Position numbers and translations under genes: made by a program. This document shows positions 45,603 through 57,024 of a stretch of 64,000 nt of DNA, one piece after another (positions within the stretch are counted from its first letter, which is position 1; every line of letters starts with the position of its first letter). The notes under the pieces were generated by a model. That model ran no database searches, was not told the origin of the DNA, and saw nothing but the letters and a program-made list of their open reading frames with translations. The stretch is from Hemerocallis citrina (taxonomy: Eukaryota > Streptophyta > Magnoliopsida > Asparagales > Asphodelaceae): positions 146,681,767 to 146,745,766 of the forward strand of contig CM030367.1 in NCBI GenBank assembly GCA_017893485.1, given 5' to 3'.

Positions 45603-47964
45603 ATGTCGTGTACTCAGTCTGGTTCCGAGGCTACAACGTCTGGTCACTCGGAGATGGAGTCAGATTTGGAAACGTCATCGTCTCTGGGCAAGTACCAGGT
45701 TAAAGAGGAGGTCTTCTCCGAACATGGCTCCGAGGGCGACAGTGACGTAGCTCTAATCGTGCAACCGTTGAGTGCTCGGAGGCCAGGGAAGGAACCGATG
45801 GTAGAGGGTGGTGCGGACGAGGATAGTCATGAGTCGGACGAGGAGTCGGACGAGGAGTCGGATGATGGTGATGGTGAAGAGGATGAAGAAGGAGAGCAGG
45901 GCAACACGGAGAGTGAGGAAGGGGAGGGCGTTGGTGCGCCGGAGGCTGGCCACAGAGAAGATCTGCCTCCGTTGCCCCCCTTGTCGATGCCGTCGCCCGA
46001 GCGCAAGCCCCGGCCACATCGGAAGAAGATAGTCCTCACCATGCCTCAAAGTCCTTCTTCGTCTGACGAGGACGCGCCGAGGACGGGCCTTGATGTTCCG
46101 CCTATCACCTTCCGGAATCCTGTGTCGATACGGATGTATCCCGATGATGTGAAGGACATCCAGCCGATCCCTCCGGTACCTGGAGAAAACACAAGGACGA
46201 AGATTCGGGCGGACAGTACTCCCAGCGTCTTGAGACCGGAGTATCTGAATATCATCAGGGCTGCTTACTACATTCTGAGGGAGTACGAGCTTCTGCTGCC
46301 GAGCCCGGGTATTCGACCTACGACGGTGTTGGCCCCGGGTTACTGCTTATTTCCGGAGCAAGCTTTCATCTCGGGGCTGAGGTTCCCCCTGCACCCCTTC
46401 GTGAAGACGGTCTTGAACTGGGCCGAGCTGTCCCCCATGCAGTATGGCCCCAACTCTTGGAAGCATCTCATCTGCTTCATCCTGAAGTGCCAAGAGAAAG
46501 GGGTGAGGCCGAAGCTTTCATACTTCCGCGCAATCTTCAGCATTGGTTCGCTTGGGGATATCGAGGGCGTGTTCTTCTTTACGCCGAGACCGAACAAGAA
46601 AGTGGTGCACGGCCACCCGGACTCGATCAAGAATTGGAGAGATAAGTATTTCGTTGTGAAGACCGAAGGGGAATGGGACATCCCGACTCAGTGGAATTTC
46701 GTGAAGCCGAAGCGCAAGCCCCCAAAGAGAAATGAGTTAACCGCCCAAGAGTGGGGGAGGGTCGATCATTTACTCCGGGGAGACAGCATCGCGTGGCGCC
46801 GGGTGACCGAGGTTCACCTAGCGAGGGCCGGACTGAGTCCCGCCGACCCTAGTATGTTTCTTTCCTCATTTTTTCATCTTTCTGCCTTCGTGTTAACGTT
46901 TAGCCTTCCTTTTCTGTCTTGTTGTAGGGATGACGACACAACAGGCACACGCCAAGCAGATCCTACTCGCCGCCGCAGAGAAGGCGAGGCAAGAGAAGAA
47001 GAAGAAAGAAGAGCAGGAACGCCTCGCTGCCGAGAAGCGGAAGACTCCTGGTCAGCCTTCGCAAGCTGGAGGGCCTTCCACCGTGCCTCCCCCGGTGCCC
47101 GAGGAACAGCCTTTACTGAAGAAGCAGAAGAAGCACCACCATTCTTCGCGATCGGCTAGAGACCCAGCGGGAGGGTCGGGGAAAACAGTTGAAGCCCCGT
47201 CACAACAGCTTCCCCCCGTACGTCCGAGTGCGGCGGAGTTGGTGGGAAGGATGGCGACGATGCCCTTCGCCCCTGATTGGTCGATCTTGAAGGGCGACTC
47301 CATCCTCGACGGACCCGTATTGATGGAGTTCGTCTCGAAGGCCATCACCGATCGGGACGGAATGGCCTTGGCAGCGCAGACGGCCGATCAGGCCTACATG
47401 CGCTGGGCCCAAGCCAACCTCTCGGTAAGTCGTCCGAAGCCCACTTGGTAAATAGGCTTGTAAAAACTTGTAATTGTTGCTAAGTTTGATTTTTCTTGAC
47501 AGTCGATGCTCCACGGTCAGCACTTCCACAAATGTCTGGAGAAGGAGATAACATACGAGCGGAAGCAGAAGGAGAAGTTCCTTCGGGAATTGACCAAGGC
47601 GATGGAGGACTTCAAGGAGGCTCGGGACATGGTGGTGGTGCACGAGGCCCAGATAGAGTCTCTGGACAAGATCCACAAGCAGGACCGAGAGGACCTGTTG
47701 AAGAAGATCGCGGCCGAGGCGGCGGAGAAGGAGAAGGCGAAGAAGGCCCTGGCGGACTTGGAGGCGGCCTTGGGGGATACGTTGATGACGGCGCAAGACG
47801 AGGCTTACGAGCAGGCCAAGTCTTACTTCAAGTATATCTATCCGGAGTGCAATGTTGACCACCTCGGCTTCGGGTGGAAGCCAGACTTGCCTCCGACCCC
47901 GGGGGGTGATGGTGACGACGGCGGCCACCACGAAGAAGAGGTGCACCTCGACCCTCAAGACTAG
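45603..47964 (+). CDS. Antisense three-exon gene of the Tat Gypsy (Transposase_28-like protein)
   Basis: Exons 45603-46851, 46928-47424 and 47503-47964, with introns of 76 and 78 bp. Donors are GTATGT and GTAAGT; acceptors TTGTAG and TTGACAG. Splicing keeps one frame of about 735 codons. The N-terminus is serine- and acid-rich (GEEDEEGEQGNTESEEGEG), then basic (RKPRPHRKK). A globular region around residues 205-380 holds FISGLRFPLHPFVKTVLNWA, GPNSWKHLICFILKCQEKGV and GVFFFTPRP, as in the Pfam family called putative gypsy type transposon. Exon 2 is lysine- and glutamate-rich with KKQKKHHHSS. Exon 3 is a long charged coiled coil. Function is unknown; antisense ORFs of this kind are described in Tat elements. 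The frame is intact although gag is broken. Confidence 0.85.
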
Positions 47965-48122
47965 ATGTTTTTGTTTTTATTTCTCTTCCTGTTGTAAATG
48001 CCCTCGGCGGACTGGCCACCGCAAATTTTGTATCTTTTTGAGATGAAATGAAATATAGAATTTTTTGGGCCGACTCTACAACACTTGCATTTTGTGATAC
48101 TTGTATTTTTTCTTTTTGATAG
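47965..48122 (+). other. Spacer after the antisense gene, possible 3' UTR or intron
   Basis: T-rich with an AATGAAATA polyadenylation-like site at about 48045-48053 and a pyrimidine tract ending TTTTTGATAG at 48122, a possible splice acceptor. Confidence 0.45.
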
Positions 48123-48542
48123 AGGCTAGCTCGTCAACGAAAGTTGGCTCGGGACCGAGAGGCCGCCAAAAATTATTTTTTGGACAAGTCTAGAGAGCTC
48201 GGTCTAGAGGTGGCTCGTTTGAGAAAGATCGTAGCCGACCGGGACTGGTGGGTCATTGAGAAGGACTGGACGGTCTCGGATACTTCTAGCGGGCGATCGG
48301 CCTCCGAGTCTTCTCTTCGCGAGGCCGTCATAGAGAAAGAATTGGAGATTCGCCAGTTGAAGCTCATACTGGGTGCCGGTCTTGTTGAAGAGGCAAGTAA
48401 CTCCACTCCGGGGAGGTTGCTGCCTCCTTTGCCGGTTGTGACACAGCCGGATGATGCGGAGAGCTCGGTGGCGGGTACGTCTTCCTTGGTTGGGATAGCC
48501 GAGCGTCACAGGAGCCCTGAATTCGAGTTCCTGGCCGAGTGA
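48123..48542 (+). CDS. Second antisense frame of the Tat Gypsy, coiled-coil protein or extra exon
   Basis: An open frame of about 139 codons starts just after an acceptor-like AG: RLARQRKLARDREAAKNYFL, LGLEVARLRKIVADRD and EAVIEKELEIRQLKLILGAG, ending FEFLAE. The heptad-like charged helices resemble exon 3 of the gene upstream. No good ATG opens it, so it may be a terminal exon of an alternative transcript or the end of a decayed longer gene. I do not recognise a family. Confidence 0.5.
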   Translation, partial: RLARQRKLARDREAAKNYFLDKSRELGLEVARLRKIVADRDWWVIEKDWTVSDTSSGRSASESSLREAVIEKELEIRQLKLILGAGLVEEASNSTPGRLLPPLPVVTQPDDAESSVAGTSSLVGIAERHRSPEFEFLAE

Positions 48543-48769
48543 GTGAGTTGAGAGCCTTCATTGTATTTGCGTTTTCATTCATTGAGTTGTAAGCGATGAG
48601 TAATGAATAAGATCGTTTGTTCTTCGGGGCCTCGATTGCCTCGGGTGCCGAGTGTAGTTGGTGTGACTGCGTCAATAATCGTGACGTTTCGCCTTCTTAG
48701 GCATTATTAATGGTGACGTTTCGTCATCCACCGTTTCACACTCCCAGGCGTGATAAATGAGGCCCCAGG

Positions 48770-49370
48770 GACGGGTGCCGAGCCCCCATAACGGTGAGAA
48801 AGAGAACTGCAGGCGTAGTAGCCCCGCCGCCGAGCGTTTTGGGTCGCGGTGCCCCCGGAGGGGACACCCGCCCTGCACGGGGTCGGTGCCGAGATGTTGC
48901 GCTTGCTCTCGTGGAGAGACGGTGCGGGAGTGGCTGGCGAATGTCGCCTCGAGTCTCGGTTGGTGGCCTCCGAGGAGGTCAAACCGGGCGAGGGACGGGT
49001 GCCGAGCCCCCATAACGGTGAGAAAGGCAATTGCAGGCGTAGCGTAGCCCCGCCGCCGAGCGCTTAGGTCGTGGAGCCCCCGGAGGGGCATCCCGCCCTG
49101 CTCGGGGTCAGAGCCGAGCTCCTGCACATGTTCTCGTGGAGAGACGGTGCGGGAGTGGCTGGCGAATGTCGCCTCGAGTCTCGGTTGGCGGCCTCCGAGG
49201 AGGTCACACCGAGCGAGGGACGTGTGCCGAGCCCCCACAACGGTGAGAAAGACAACTGCAGGCGTAGCGTAGCCTCGCCGCCGAGCGTTTAGGTCGTGGA
49301 GCCCCCGGAGGGGACTCCCGCCCTGCTCGGGGTCGGAGCCGAGCTCCTGCACATGTTCTCATGGAAAGGC
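48770..49370. repeat. Tandem repeat, unit about 225 bp, nearly three copies
   Basis: The unit starting ACGGGTGCCGAGCCCCCATA and passing through GAGAGACGGTGCGGGAGTGG and GCCTCGAGTCTCGGTTGG recurs at about 48770, 48995 and 49219. The third copy is partial. Frames on both strands are by-products. Confidence 0.88.
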
Positions 49371-49393
49371 GTTTCGAGCCGAGTCCCACGCCG

Positions 49394-49825
49394 GTGAGAG
49401 AATCGTGTTTGGACACGAAATTTCATCCGAGTGACGAGCCCTACGCTTGTAGGAGAAGCGTGCTTGGGCTCGCGATTTCATCCGAGGGACGAGACTCACG
49501 CTTGTAAGAGAAGCGTGTTTGGACTCGCGATTTCATCCGAGTGACGAGCCCCACGCTTGTAAGAGAAGTGTGTTTGGACTCGCAATTTCATCCGAGTGAC
49601 GAGCCCCACGCTTGTAAGAGAAGCGTGTTTGGACTCGCGATTTCATCCGTGTGACGAGCCCCACGCTTGTAAGGGAAGCGTGTTTGGACTCGCGATTTCA
49701 TCCGAGTAACGAGCCCCACGCTTGTAAGAGAAGCGTGTTTGGACTCGCGATTTCATCCGTGTGACGAGCCCCATGCTTGTAAGGGAAGCGTGTTTGGACT
49801 CGCGATTTCATCCGAGTGACGAGTT
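49394..49825. repeat. Second array of 55-bp monomers
   Basis: About eight monomers of 55 bp with the core ACTCGCG-ATTTCATCCGA-CGAGCCCC and ACGCTTGTAAGAGAAGCGT. The order CTCG, TTTCATCCGA, CGAGCC is the same as in the 43095-45225 array, so the two arrays are probably related. GGACTCG/CGAGCC can pair within each monomer, and so can ACGCTT/AAGCGT. Confidence 0.88.
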
Positions 49826-50002
49826 TTGTGAGGGGTCCTTCATCTGTTTACAAGAATTGGAGTCATAAGCTTGTTTCTAAGAAAGCTGGCGTTTACAATA
49901 TACGCTTGTTACAGACAAGTCTAGGCACGACGTGCCGTTTACAGGACTTTACAAAAGACAAGGCCCAACGTGCCATTTTTAGAATTACGTTTTACATGGA
50001 GG
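49826..50002 (-). other. Tat pol 3' untranslated region
   Basis: Non-coding stretch between the pol stop and the second 55-bp array. Inverted short repeats TTTACA / ACGTGCC occur; nothing else is recognised. Confidence 0.5.
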
Positions 50003-53000
50003 CTATTCTCCTAAGAACTTGATCAAGTGTTCCGCATTCCAGGGCCTCTTGACAGGCTTGCCGTTGGTGTCGATCAGGCGATAGGTACCCGGTCGTACGA
50101 CCTCTGAAACCTTATAAGGGCCCTCCCAGTTTGGTGCCAACTTCCTCTTCTGGCCGGGATTGGAAACTGCCAGTTTCCGGAGGACAAGATCTCCGAGAGC
50201 AATGTTTGTTGGGCGCACCTTCTTGTTATAGAACCTCTCGATTCTTTGCTGGTAGATGCTCCTTCTGATGGATGACTTCTCCCTGACCTCGTCAATGAGG
50301 TCCAGGTCTGCTCGCAGTTGCATGGAGTTGCTTGCTTCGTCATAAGCCATAATTCGGGGAGAGGGGATACCTATTTCCAAGGGAATGACGGCCTCAGCAC
50401 CGTACGTTAAGTTGAAGGGTGACTCCCCTGTCGGGATTCTTTTTGTTGTTCGATGGGCCCAGAGAACGCTCGACAGCTCGTCGACCCATAGCCCCTTGGA
50501 GGAATTATCGAGTCGCTTCTTGAGTCCATCGAGGATCTGACGGTTCGCGTTCTCTGCCTGTCCGTTGGATTGGGGATGGCATACCGAGGAGAAGCGCTGC
50601 TGGATACCGAGGTCTTCGCAGAACTTGCGGAAATGCTTGCCTGCAAACTGGGTCCCGTTATCCGTAACGAGCACTTGGGGGATCCCGAACCGACAGATAA
50701 TGTGCTTCCAGAAGAATTGTTGAGTCTGCTGCTCGGTGATCGTAACTAGTGGCTCCGCCTCGATCCATTTGGTGAAGTAGTCGATGGCAACTATAAGGAA
50801 CTTTCGTTGCCCCGTCGCCTTGGGAAAAGGGCCTACCAGATCCATCCCCCACATTGCAAAGGGGGTTGGACTGGCCATGGATCGTAGGTTTGCTTGAGGA
50901 ACCCTCTTGATGGGGGAGAATCTTTGACAGGGGCCACACTTTTTGACGAGATTTAGAGCGTCCTGCAGCATGGTGGGCCAGTAGTACCCGTGGTTCAAAG
51001 CCTTTCGCGCGAGCGAACGGCTCCCCATGTGACACCCGCCGATCCCCTCGTGTAATTCTTTGAGAGCATATTCGGCTTCACCGGGAGTGAGGCAGCGGAG
51101 ATAAGGCCGTCCATCCGAGGTTGTGTAGGACCTTTTGAAGAGTGTTGAGTCGATCATTATGAACCTTTCCGCTCGGGCCCGGACCCTTCTTGCTTCGGCT
51201 CGGTCTTCCGGGAGCTCTCCCTTGACGAGAAATCGTCTAATTGGAGTTGTCCAGTCTTCGGGGGGCGCTCCATCTTCGAGGCACAGGACCTCCGGGATGT
51301 CGATACTGGGTTTTAGCATGACCTCGATCAAGACCGTGCGGTCGAGACCTTCGAAGGAAGAGGATGCCAATTTTGACAGAGCGTCAGTCTGGACGTTCTG
51401 TTCCCGAGGGATCCTCAAAACGGCCGACTCGTCGAAGGACGAGAGTAGGCATTGAACTACAGCTCGGTAACGAACCATGCGATCGTCTCGGGCCTCGTAC
51501 TCCCCGGTGATCTGGTTGACTACGAGCTGGGAATCGCTAAAAGCCCTGATCTGCTTGGCACCGGCTTGATGAGCCAGGGTGAGCCCAGCGATCATTGCCT
51601 CGTATTCGGCCTCGTTGTTAGAGGCCGGGAAGTTGAGGCGGAGGCAATACTGCAGAAGAAAACCGTCTGGGCCTCGCAGGATGATGCCCGCTCCGCTGCC
51701 TGCCTCGCAGGAGGAACCATCGACGTAAACTTCCCACGTCTGGTCGTTTTCCGTGTTTGCAGGGTGCTCGGATATAGTGCACTCCGTAATGAACTCCGCG
51801 AGCGCCTGCCCCTTGATGGCTGTTCTGGGCTGATAGCCAATGTCATACTGGCTGAGCTCAATCGACCACTTTACGAGTCGACCCGAGCTCTCTGGTTTGT
51901 AGAGTACGGCCTTCAGGGGTTGGTCCGTCAGTACTTGGACAGAGTGAGATTGAAAATATGGACGGAGCTTTCGCGAGGCCATGATCAGGGCGTACGCTAC
52001 TTTCTCCATCCGAGAGTACCTGGTCTCGGCATCGAGCAAGACCTTGCTGACGTAGTATACAGGCTTCTGTGATCCCTCTTCCTCCCGAACGAGAACGGCA
52101 CTGAGCACCTTCTCAGAGGCTGATAGGTAGAGCCAGAGTGGCTCTCCTGGTTCGGGCTTGCTGAGAAGAGGGGGGTTCGTGAGGTATTCCTTTAACTGGG
52201 CGAAGGCCTCTTGCTGTTGGACCCCCCATTCGAACCCGTCGGTGCCTCGTAGGGCTTTGAAGAAGGGAAGAGACTTTTCTCCGGACTTGGAGAGGAAACG
52301 GCCGATGGCCGCCAGTCTCCCAGTCAGCCGTTGGACTTCTTTGATGTTCCTTGGAGGGGCCATGTCCAGGATTGCTTGGATCTTTTCGGGGTTCGCTTCG
52401 ATTCCCCTTTGGCTGATAATGAACCCGAGAAACTTTCCCGCGGAGACGCATTTGCTCGGGTTAAGCCTCATGTTATGGGTCCGAAGTACCCCAAAGGCCT
52501 CCTCCAGATCGGCTACGTGATCCTCTCCCCGCCGGCTCTTGACGAGTGTGTCATCCACATACACTTCTATATTGCGCCCGATCTGTTCCTTGAAGACCCG
52601 GTTGACGAGCCTCTGGTATGTGGCCCCGGCGTTCTTCAGCCCGAAGGGCATGACTCTGTAGCAATAGAGCCCCTGGTCCGTGACGAAGGACGTCTTGGCG
52701 ATGTCGGGAGGGAACATGCGGATCTGGTTGTAGCCTGAAAACGCGTCCATGAAGGATAGGAGCTCGTGACCCGATGTTGCATCGACGAGAGCATCGATCC
52801 TGGGAAGGGGGAATGGGTCCTTCGGGCACGCCTTGTTGAGATCCGTGAAATCAATGCAGATCCTCCAGCTCCCGCTCGCCTTCTTCACCATGATGACGTT
52901 TGCCAGCCACTCGGGATAGCTGACCTCCTGAATGAAGCGCGCGGCAAGGAGTTTATCGACTTCTGCATTAACCGCCTGTTGTCGCTCTGGCGCGAACTTG

Positions 53001-54600
53001 CGTCGCTTCTGTACTACTGGTTTCGAGCCGGGGATCACGCTGAGTTTATGCATGATGAGTTCCTCGGAAATTCCCGGCATGTCAGAGGGTTTCCAGGCAA
53101 ACAGATCGACATTGCGCCGGATGCAGGTGATGAGGTCGGACTTGAGGCGAGGTGCGAGGGAGCGACTTATTCGAAATTGTTTCGATGAATCCTCTGCCTC
53201 GAAGGAGATATCCTCCAGCTCGTCTGCCGACTCCGGCTCTGGCTGGGTCCTTTGGGGCTGCATTTTCACGGCGTCGAGGGGAAGCACTCCGCTTCCTATT
53301 GCTGTCATATAGCAGGAGCGAGCGGCTTCTTGGTTCCCTCGGACCACTCCTACCCCGGTACTGGTAGGGAACTTCATCTTCTGGTGGTAGGCCGAGGGGA
53401 CAGCCTGGAGGGAGCAGAGGCCCGGTCGGCCGAGTATGGCATTATAGGCTGCCTTGATGTTGACAACCATGAAGTCCATCGACTCGGTTCTCCGATTCGG
53501 GGCCGTGCCCGCTGTGACATCCAGCGTGACGATCCCCTCGATTGTCACCGGAACTCCAGAAAATCCGTGCAGGGTGTATCCTGCCGGTTTAAGTCTGCTT
53601 CGGGGGAGCTTTAGGTTCTCGAAAGCATCGAGGAACAGAATGTTGACCGAGCTCCCGTTGTCTACCAGGATCCGCCGAGCATCAAAGTTTGCCATGCTGA
53701 GATTGATTACGAGGGCGTCGCAATGTGGGAGCTGAACCCCCTCCAGGTCGTCACCCGAGAAGGAGACGGGGAGTGGTTGGATTTGAGGAGTGAGAGGTCC
53801 TTGGACGGCGTTAACGTCCCGGATGAATGCCTTACGGGAGGTGTTAGAATCCCCTCCCATGGGCCCTCCGTGGACGCAGTGCAGTATGGGTTGGTCGTCC
53901 GGTTCTTCCAGCTCCTGCTCTTGCCTGGGGAGCTGTAGGGGAGCTCGAGGAGGAGGTGAGGTTCTCCTGTTCCTCGTGTCCCTTTGCGCCCGAGCATCAT
54001 TCCTCTTATACTCCCGGAGGTATCCTCGCTGAATCAAGGCCTCGATTTCATCTTTCAGGGCACGGCAGTGATCTGTGTCGTGGCCGTTGTCTCGGTGGAA
54101 GCGGCAGTAGAACCGTTGGTCCCTTTTCTTGCTGGTGTTGTTGGACGGTCGGGGGGGGTACTGAACGAGGTCTCTGTCCTCGATCGCCAGGAGTATGGAG
54201 GACACATTTTGTGTGAGTGGGGTATATCTTTCGAAGCGAGGAACCGGTGGTACCTTCTTCATGGTGCCCCCGTCCCTTGGAACCTTTTTCGAAGGCTCGA
54301 CTTCCTCGGCCTTCCGTTTCCCTTTCCCGAGTGCTTCCCTGGATTCGTCGGGGTTTAGGGCTTCCTCTACCCTGATGTACTTCTCGACTCGGTTGAGGAG
54401 GTCGGGAAAATCGATCGGCGGCTTCTTTGCCAGAGAAGCTTTCAGCTGTCCATGACGGACGTTGTGCCGAAATGCCGCGGAGGCGACGCCCGGATCGAGA
54501 GAGGAGACCGACCTTGCTTCCGCCGTGAATCTCCGGACAAATGCCCTGAGTGATTCCCCCCTTCCTATATGAGCCCCAGTAAGGAGGCGCTCGTTCTTTC
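50003..54600 (-). CDS. Tat Gypsy gag C-terminus and pol: protease, reverse transcriptase, RNase H, second RNase H, integrase
   Basis: 1419 codons from the ATG at 54262; the same frame is open upstream to about 54600 and includes the gag end (ERLLTGAHIGRGESLRAFVR). From that ATG: knuckle-like CRFHRDNGHDTDHC (53-66), protease VDNGSSVNIL (D201), reverse transcriptase with MDAFSGYNQI (D506) and YVDD (568-571), connecting RNase H (about 700-820), a second RNase H (842-968; VYVDGSS D847, NNEAEYEAM, FSDSQLV D910), integrase zinc finger (C1109, C1112) and DDE core D1141, D1201, E1237. It ends KRPWNAEHLIKFLGE. No stop or lost catalytic residue is seen. It makes and inserts the cDNA copy. The dual RNase H fits the Tat/Ogre/Retand group. 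Confidence 0.95.
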
Positions 54601-55435
54601 GGCCTTCCGGCTAGTTACAAAATGGGCAAGGAAATTGCCTTCCAGTTGATCAAAGGAGTAAATGGAGCCGGGGGGGAGTTTTGAGAACCACTCACGAGCC
54701 AGACCCCGAAGGGTGGCAGGAAAAGCTCGGCACAGCAGAGGATCCGATGTGCTGTGAATCATCATGAGAGTTTTGAAACCCTCCATGTGATCAGCAGGAT
54801 CCCCTTCGCCGTTATAGGTCTCGAACTGAGGGGGTCGGAAGTTCCGGGGAATTTCTGCTTGGATAATGAGGGCGGAAAAGGGGGGTCGGACAGGTTTGTA
54901 CCCCTGACCGGCTCCGACACCGTCGCCCATATGATCGATTCGGTCCTCCATTTCTTGGAGGCGCCTTAGGAGCACGCCCTCGGCTTCGGGCTGGATTGTT
55001 GAGGAGCGAGAGACGCTGGCCTCAGCGTCTAACCTGGTTTGGGAACGGCGTGCCTCCTCCCTGGGGGCCCGTTGGAGAGCCCCAAGGATCTCCCTTCGGA
55101 AATCCTGGAACTCCTGCTGAGTAACAGGAGCTCCCTCAGCTCGGGCCGGTTGGACCGGAGGTTACCTCCCGACTCGGCTGAGTGCTGGCCTTCGTTCTTC
55201 CGGCAGTGGCCTAGGACGGTTCGGGGCCGAGTTGGAAGCGGCCCTTTCCCTACTGCGGTCAGCCTGCCGACTGGAGATTACCCTTCGAAGGTCGGGTTGG
55301 GTTGGAGGAGTGGGGGCCCGCTGGGACCCCTGTCGGGAGGCCCTATGCTTTGATGTGCGCAGCCCGACGTTGGTATTTGATGGGAGTGTCTCGTCGGTTG
55401 ACGGAGGACGCAGCCCCCTTGCCTTTGGAAGCCAT
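54565..55435 (-). pseudogene. Tat Gypsy gag, N-terminal and central part (broken)
   Basis: The likely start is ATG at 55435-55433 (MASKGKGAASSVNRRD). Stops follow at 55343-55345 (TAG) and 55162-55164 (TAA). The central gag domain is open from about 55160: ARAEGAPVTQQEFQDFRREI, then IPRNFRPPQFETYNGEGDPA, DHMEGFKTLMMIHSTSDPLL and FPATLRGLAREWFSKLPPGS, the plant Gypsy gag family. A one-base shift near 54596 moves the rest into the pol frame. With these lesions this copy could not make its own particle protein. Confidence 0.85.
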
Positions 55436-55495
55436 AGGAGTTCGGTGATCGAGGTACCTCGGCGGTAGTACTCGGGTCGGGTTCCGAAGTCGTTT

Positions 55496-55513
55496 TCCCA
55501 CGGACGGCGCCAA
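55496..55513 (-). promoter_or_regulatory. Primer-binding site of the Tat Gypsy
   Basis: Minus-strand TTGGCGCCGTCCGTGGGA, two bases inside the right LTR. This is the primer site usual for Athila/Tat elements and fixes the orientation. Confidence 0.9.
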
Positions 55514-55515
55514 CC

Positions 55516-56101
55516 TGATGCGGTTTGTTTCTGGGAAACGTGTGGATGCACCAGGTGTGAGTTCTTACTCGATTTGTATTTGAAGGAGAAAGCTTCTTCA
55601 GAGGCGACCCTCGGCTGGCCGAGCGGTACCTGTGACAGGGTGGAGTGAGGTGGATGTCTGGGCTCGGATCAGGTGGCTCGGATCCGAGGTCTGGTGTACC
55701 TGCAGACGGTCTCGAAACACCGGGGTTGGTCCCGGTGGCAGACCCTCCGACGATCTAGTCAGTTACTTTAAGATAAGAGTAACAGTAACTAGGGTTTAGG
55801 GGAGAAAAGATTGATTACCTTTGAAGAAAGGAGAGGGCCTGGTATTTATAGGAGATTCTAATCGGGTCCAGACCCGTTTGGGGCTGGGCCGGACCCGGTT
55901 ACCCGATTGGCCGAAGCGGTGGAAAGTCGGGCGGTATAGGGCTGACGTGGTAGGCGCCGGAGTGGTTTCCGGGCTGACGTGGCAGATCTCCGGGCGGTTT
56001 TCTGGTGCTGACGTGGCTGATCTGAAGGATCAGGAAGGACGCGTATCCTGAGGAGATCTGGTGGCTCAAGATGAGCCACGCTTTATTCCTGACCCATATC
56101 A
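55516..56101 (-). repeat. 5' LTR of the Tat Gypsy
   Basis: 586 bp. On the minus strand a TATA box TATAAATACC lies at 55850-55841, about 250 bp from the LTR start. AATAG follows at 56102-56106. Confidence 0.95.
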
Positions 56102-56106
56102 AATAG

Positions 56107-57024
56107 CATGTTGATTTTGAGCAAATTTGGATGATTTGAGTACATATATCCTTACCTTGAGCAAATTTGAATTGCCCTGCATCCAGGGGTTGAGAGAGGC
56201 GGGTTTACGTAAATTTGGCTTCATAGGGATTTTTCTTCTTCAAGAAGTTTCCTACAAACGAAAGCTAATGGAAGTATGGAACTGTAGGTATTTTTAAATG
56301 CCTCCACATGTTTGTAGTAATCTTGTCTTTCCTCTATATCCAGATAGGGCCGAAATCTTATGCATAACAATAGTGCCAATTACAGTTGTAGATAGTCTCA
56401 GCTCTCAAGCCTCCATATGATACAAAGTTCCAGATTTCATGATGACTTAGATGATTTTTATTTTTTTTTGATCATGCAGATTGGTGGTAGTGGAGTTTTG
56501 GTTTCACCTTTGACCTACATATTTGAGGAAGAAACTCCGAGATGGCGCAGTCTTCTTCTAGAACTTGGGTTGTAATTCGTTAAAATCATGCATTCTCTGT
56601 GCCCGATGTATGTTTTTTGTAGCAGTAATCCTAGGTATGAAACTCTAAACGCAAATGTGGGCTCAGTATGCGGTAACCGCTATTAGTTTAATTTAATTAG
56701 TGTCTTTTACAATTTACTTCCCTGCATTTGTAGTCCTTATCAGTTTGTGTGTAAATTTGTACTGGTAATGGTCAGTTTTTTGTTTGATTCAAAGTATTCT
56801 TATAGTACCATTCAACTTATACTACTTGTGTACAACTAAGAGAGAGATTCGCAGAATCCATGTGAGATCCACAAGCATTATAATGTATGTTGGCTCCATA
56901 TCCTTTTGTCTACTGTCTAGCAGTACAAAAGTGTTATCCATAGTCCCACAAGGAATTTCCTAATATGAAGATTTGTAACATGATCCTGTGTTATTCAATT
57001 ATCCATATTGTTTCTTTCTTACAG
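56107..57024 (+). other. CACTA internal DNA between Gypsy and OTU exons
   Basis: AT-rich, intron-like. A TTTTGATCATGCAG acceptor-like site near 56480 is followed by a short open stretch ([20 protein letters not shown]) that I do not recognise. The segment ends in TTTCTTTCTTACAG at 57024, a good acceptor for the OTU exon. Confidence 0.5.

Larger units (their letters stand above)
39447..56101 (-). mobile_element. Tat-lineage Gypsy retrotransposon, full length with antisense gene
   Basis: 16,655 bp including a nested TRIM. Both LTRs are 586 bp, TGATGCGG to CCCATATCA, with AATAG duplicated on both sides (39442-39446, 56102-56106). The primer site TTGGCGCCGTCCGTGGGA lies beside the right LTR, so gag-pol reads leftward. 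Order: gag (broken), pol (open, 1419 codons), tandem arrays, an antisense spliced gene on the plus strand, more arrays, 3' LTR. Tat features are this primer site, a second RNase H in pol, and an antisense ORF before the 3' LTR. The LTRs differ at 5 of 586 positions by eye. Confidence 0.95.

Noticed and set aside
48672..49352. Minus-strand 226-codon frame
   Set aside because: Covers the 225-bp tandem repeat; internal protein repeats follow the DNA unit.
49394..49825. Possible CRISPR array
   Set aside because: Units are contiguous 55-bp monomers without unique spacers, inside a plant retrotransposon.
51452..52072. Plus-strand frames opposite Tat pol
   Set aside because: Antisense shadows of a conserved coding frame; no start context, domain or splice signal.
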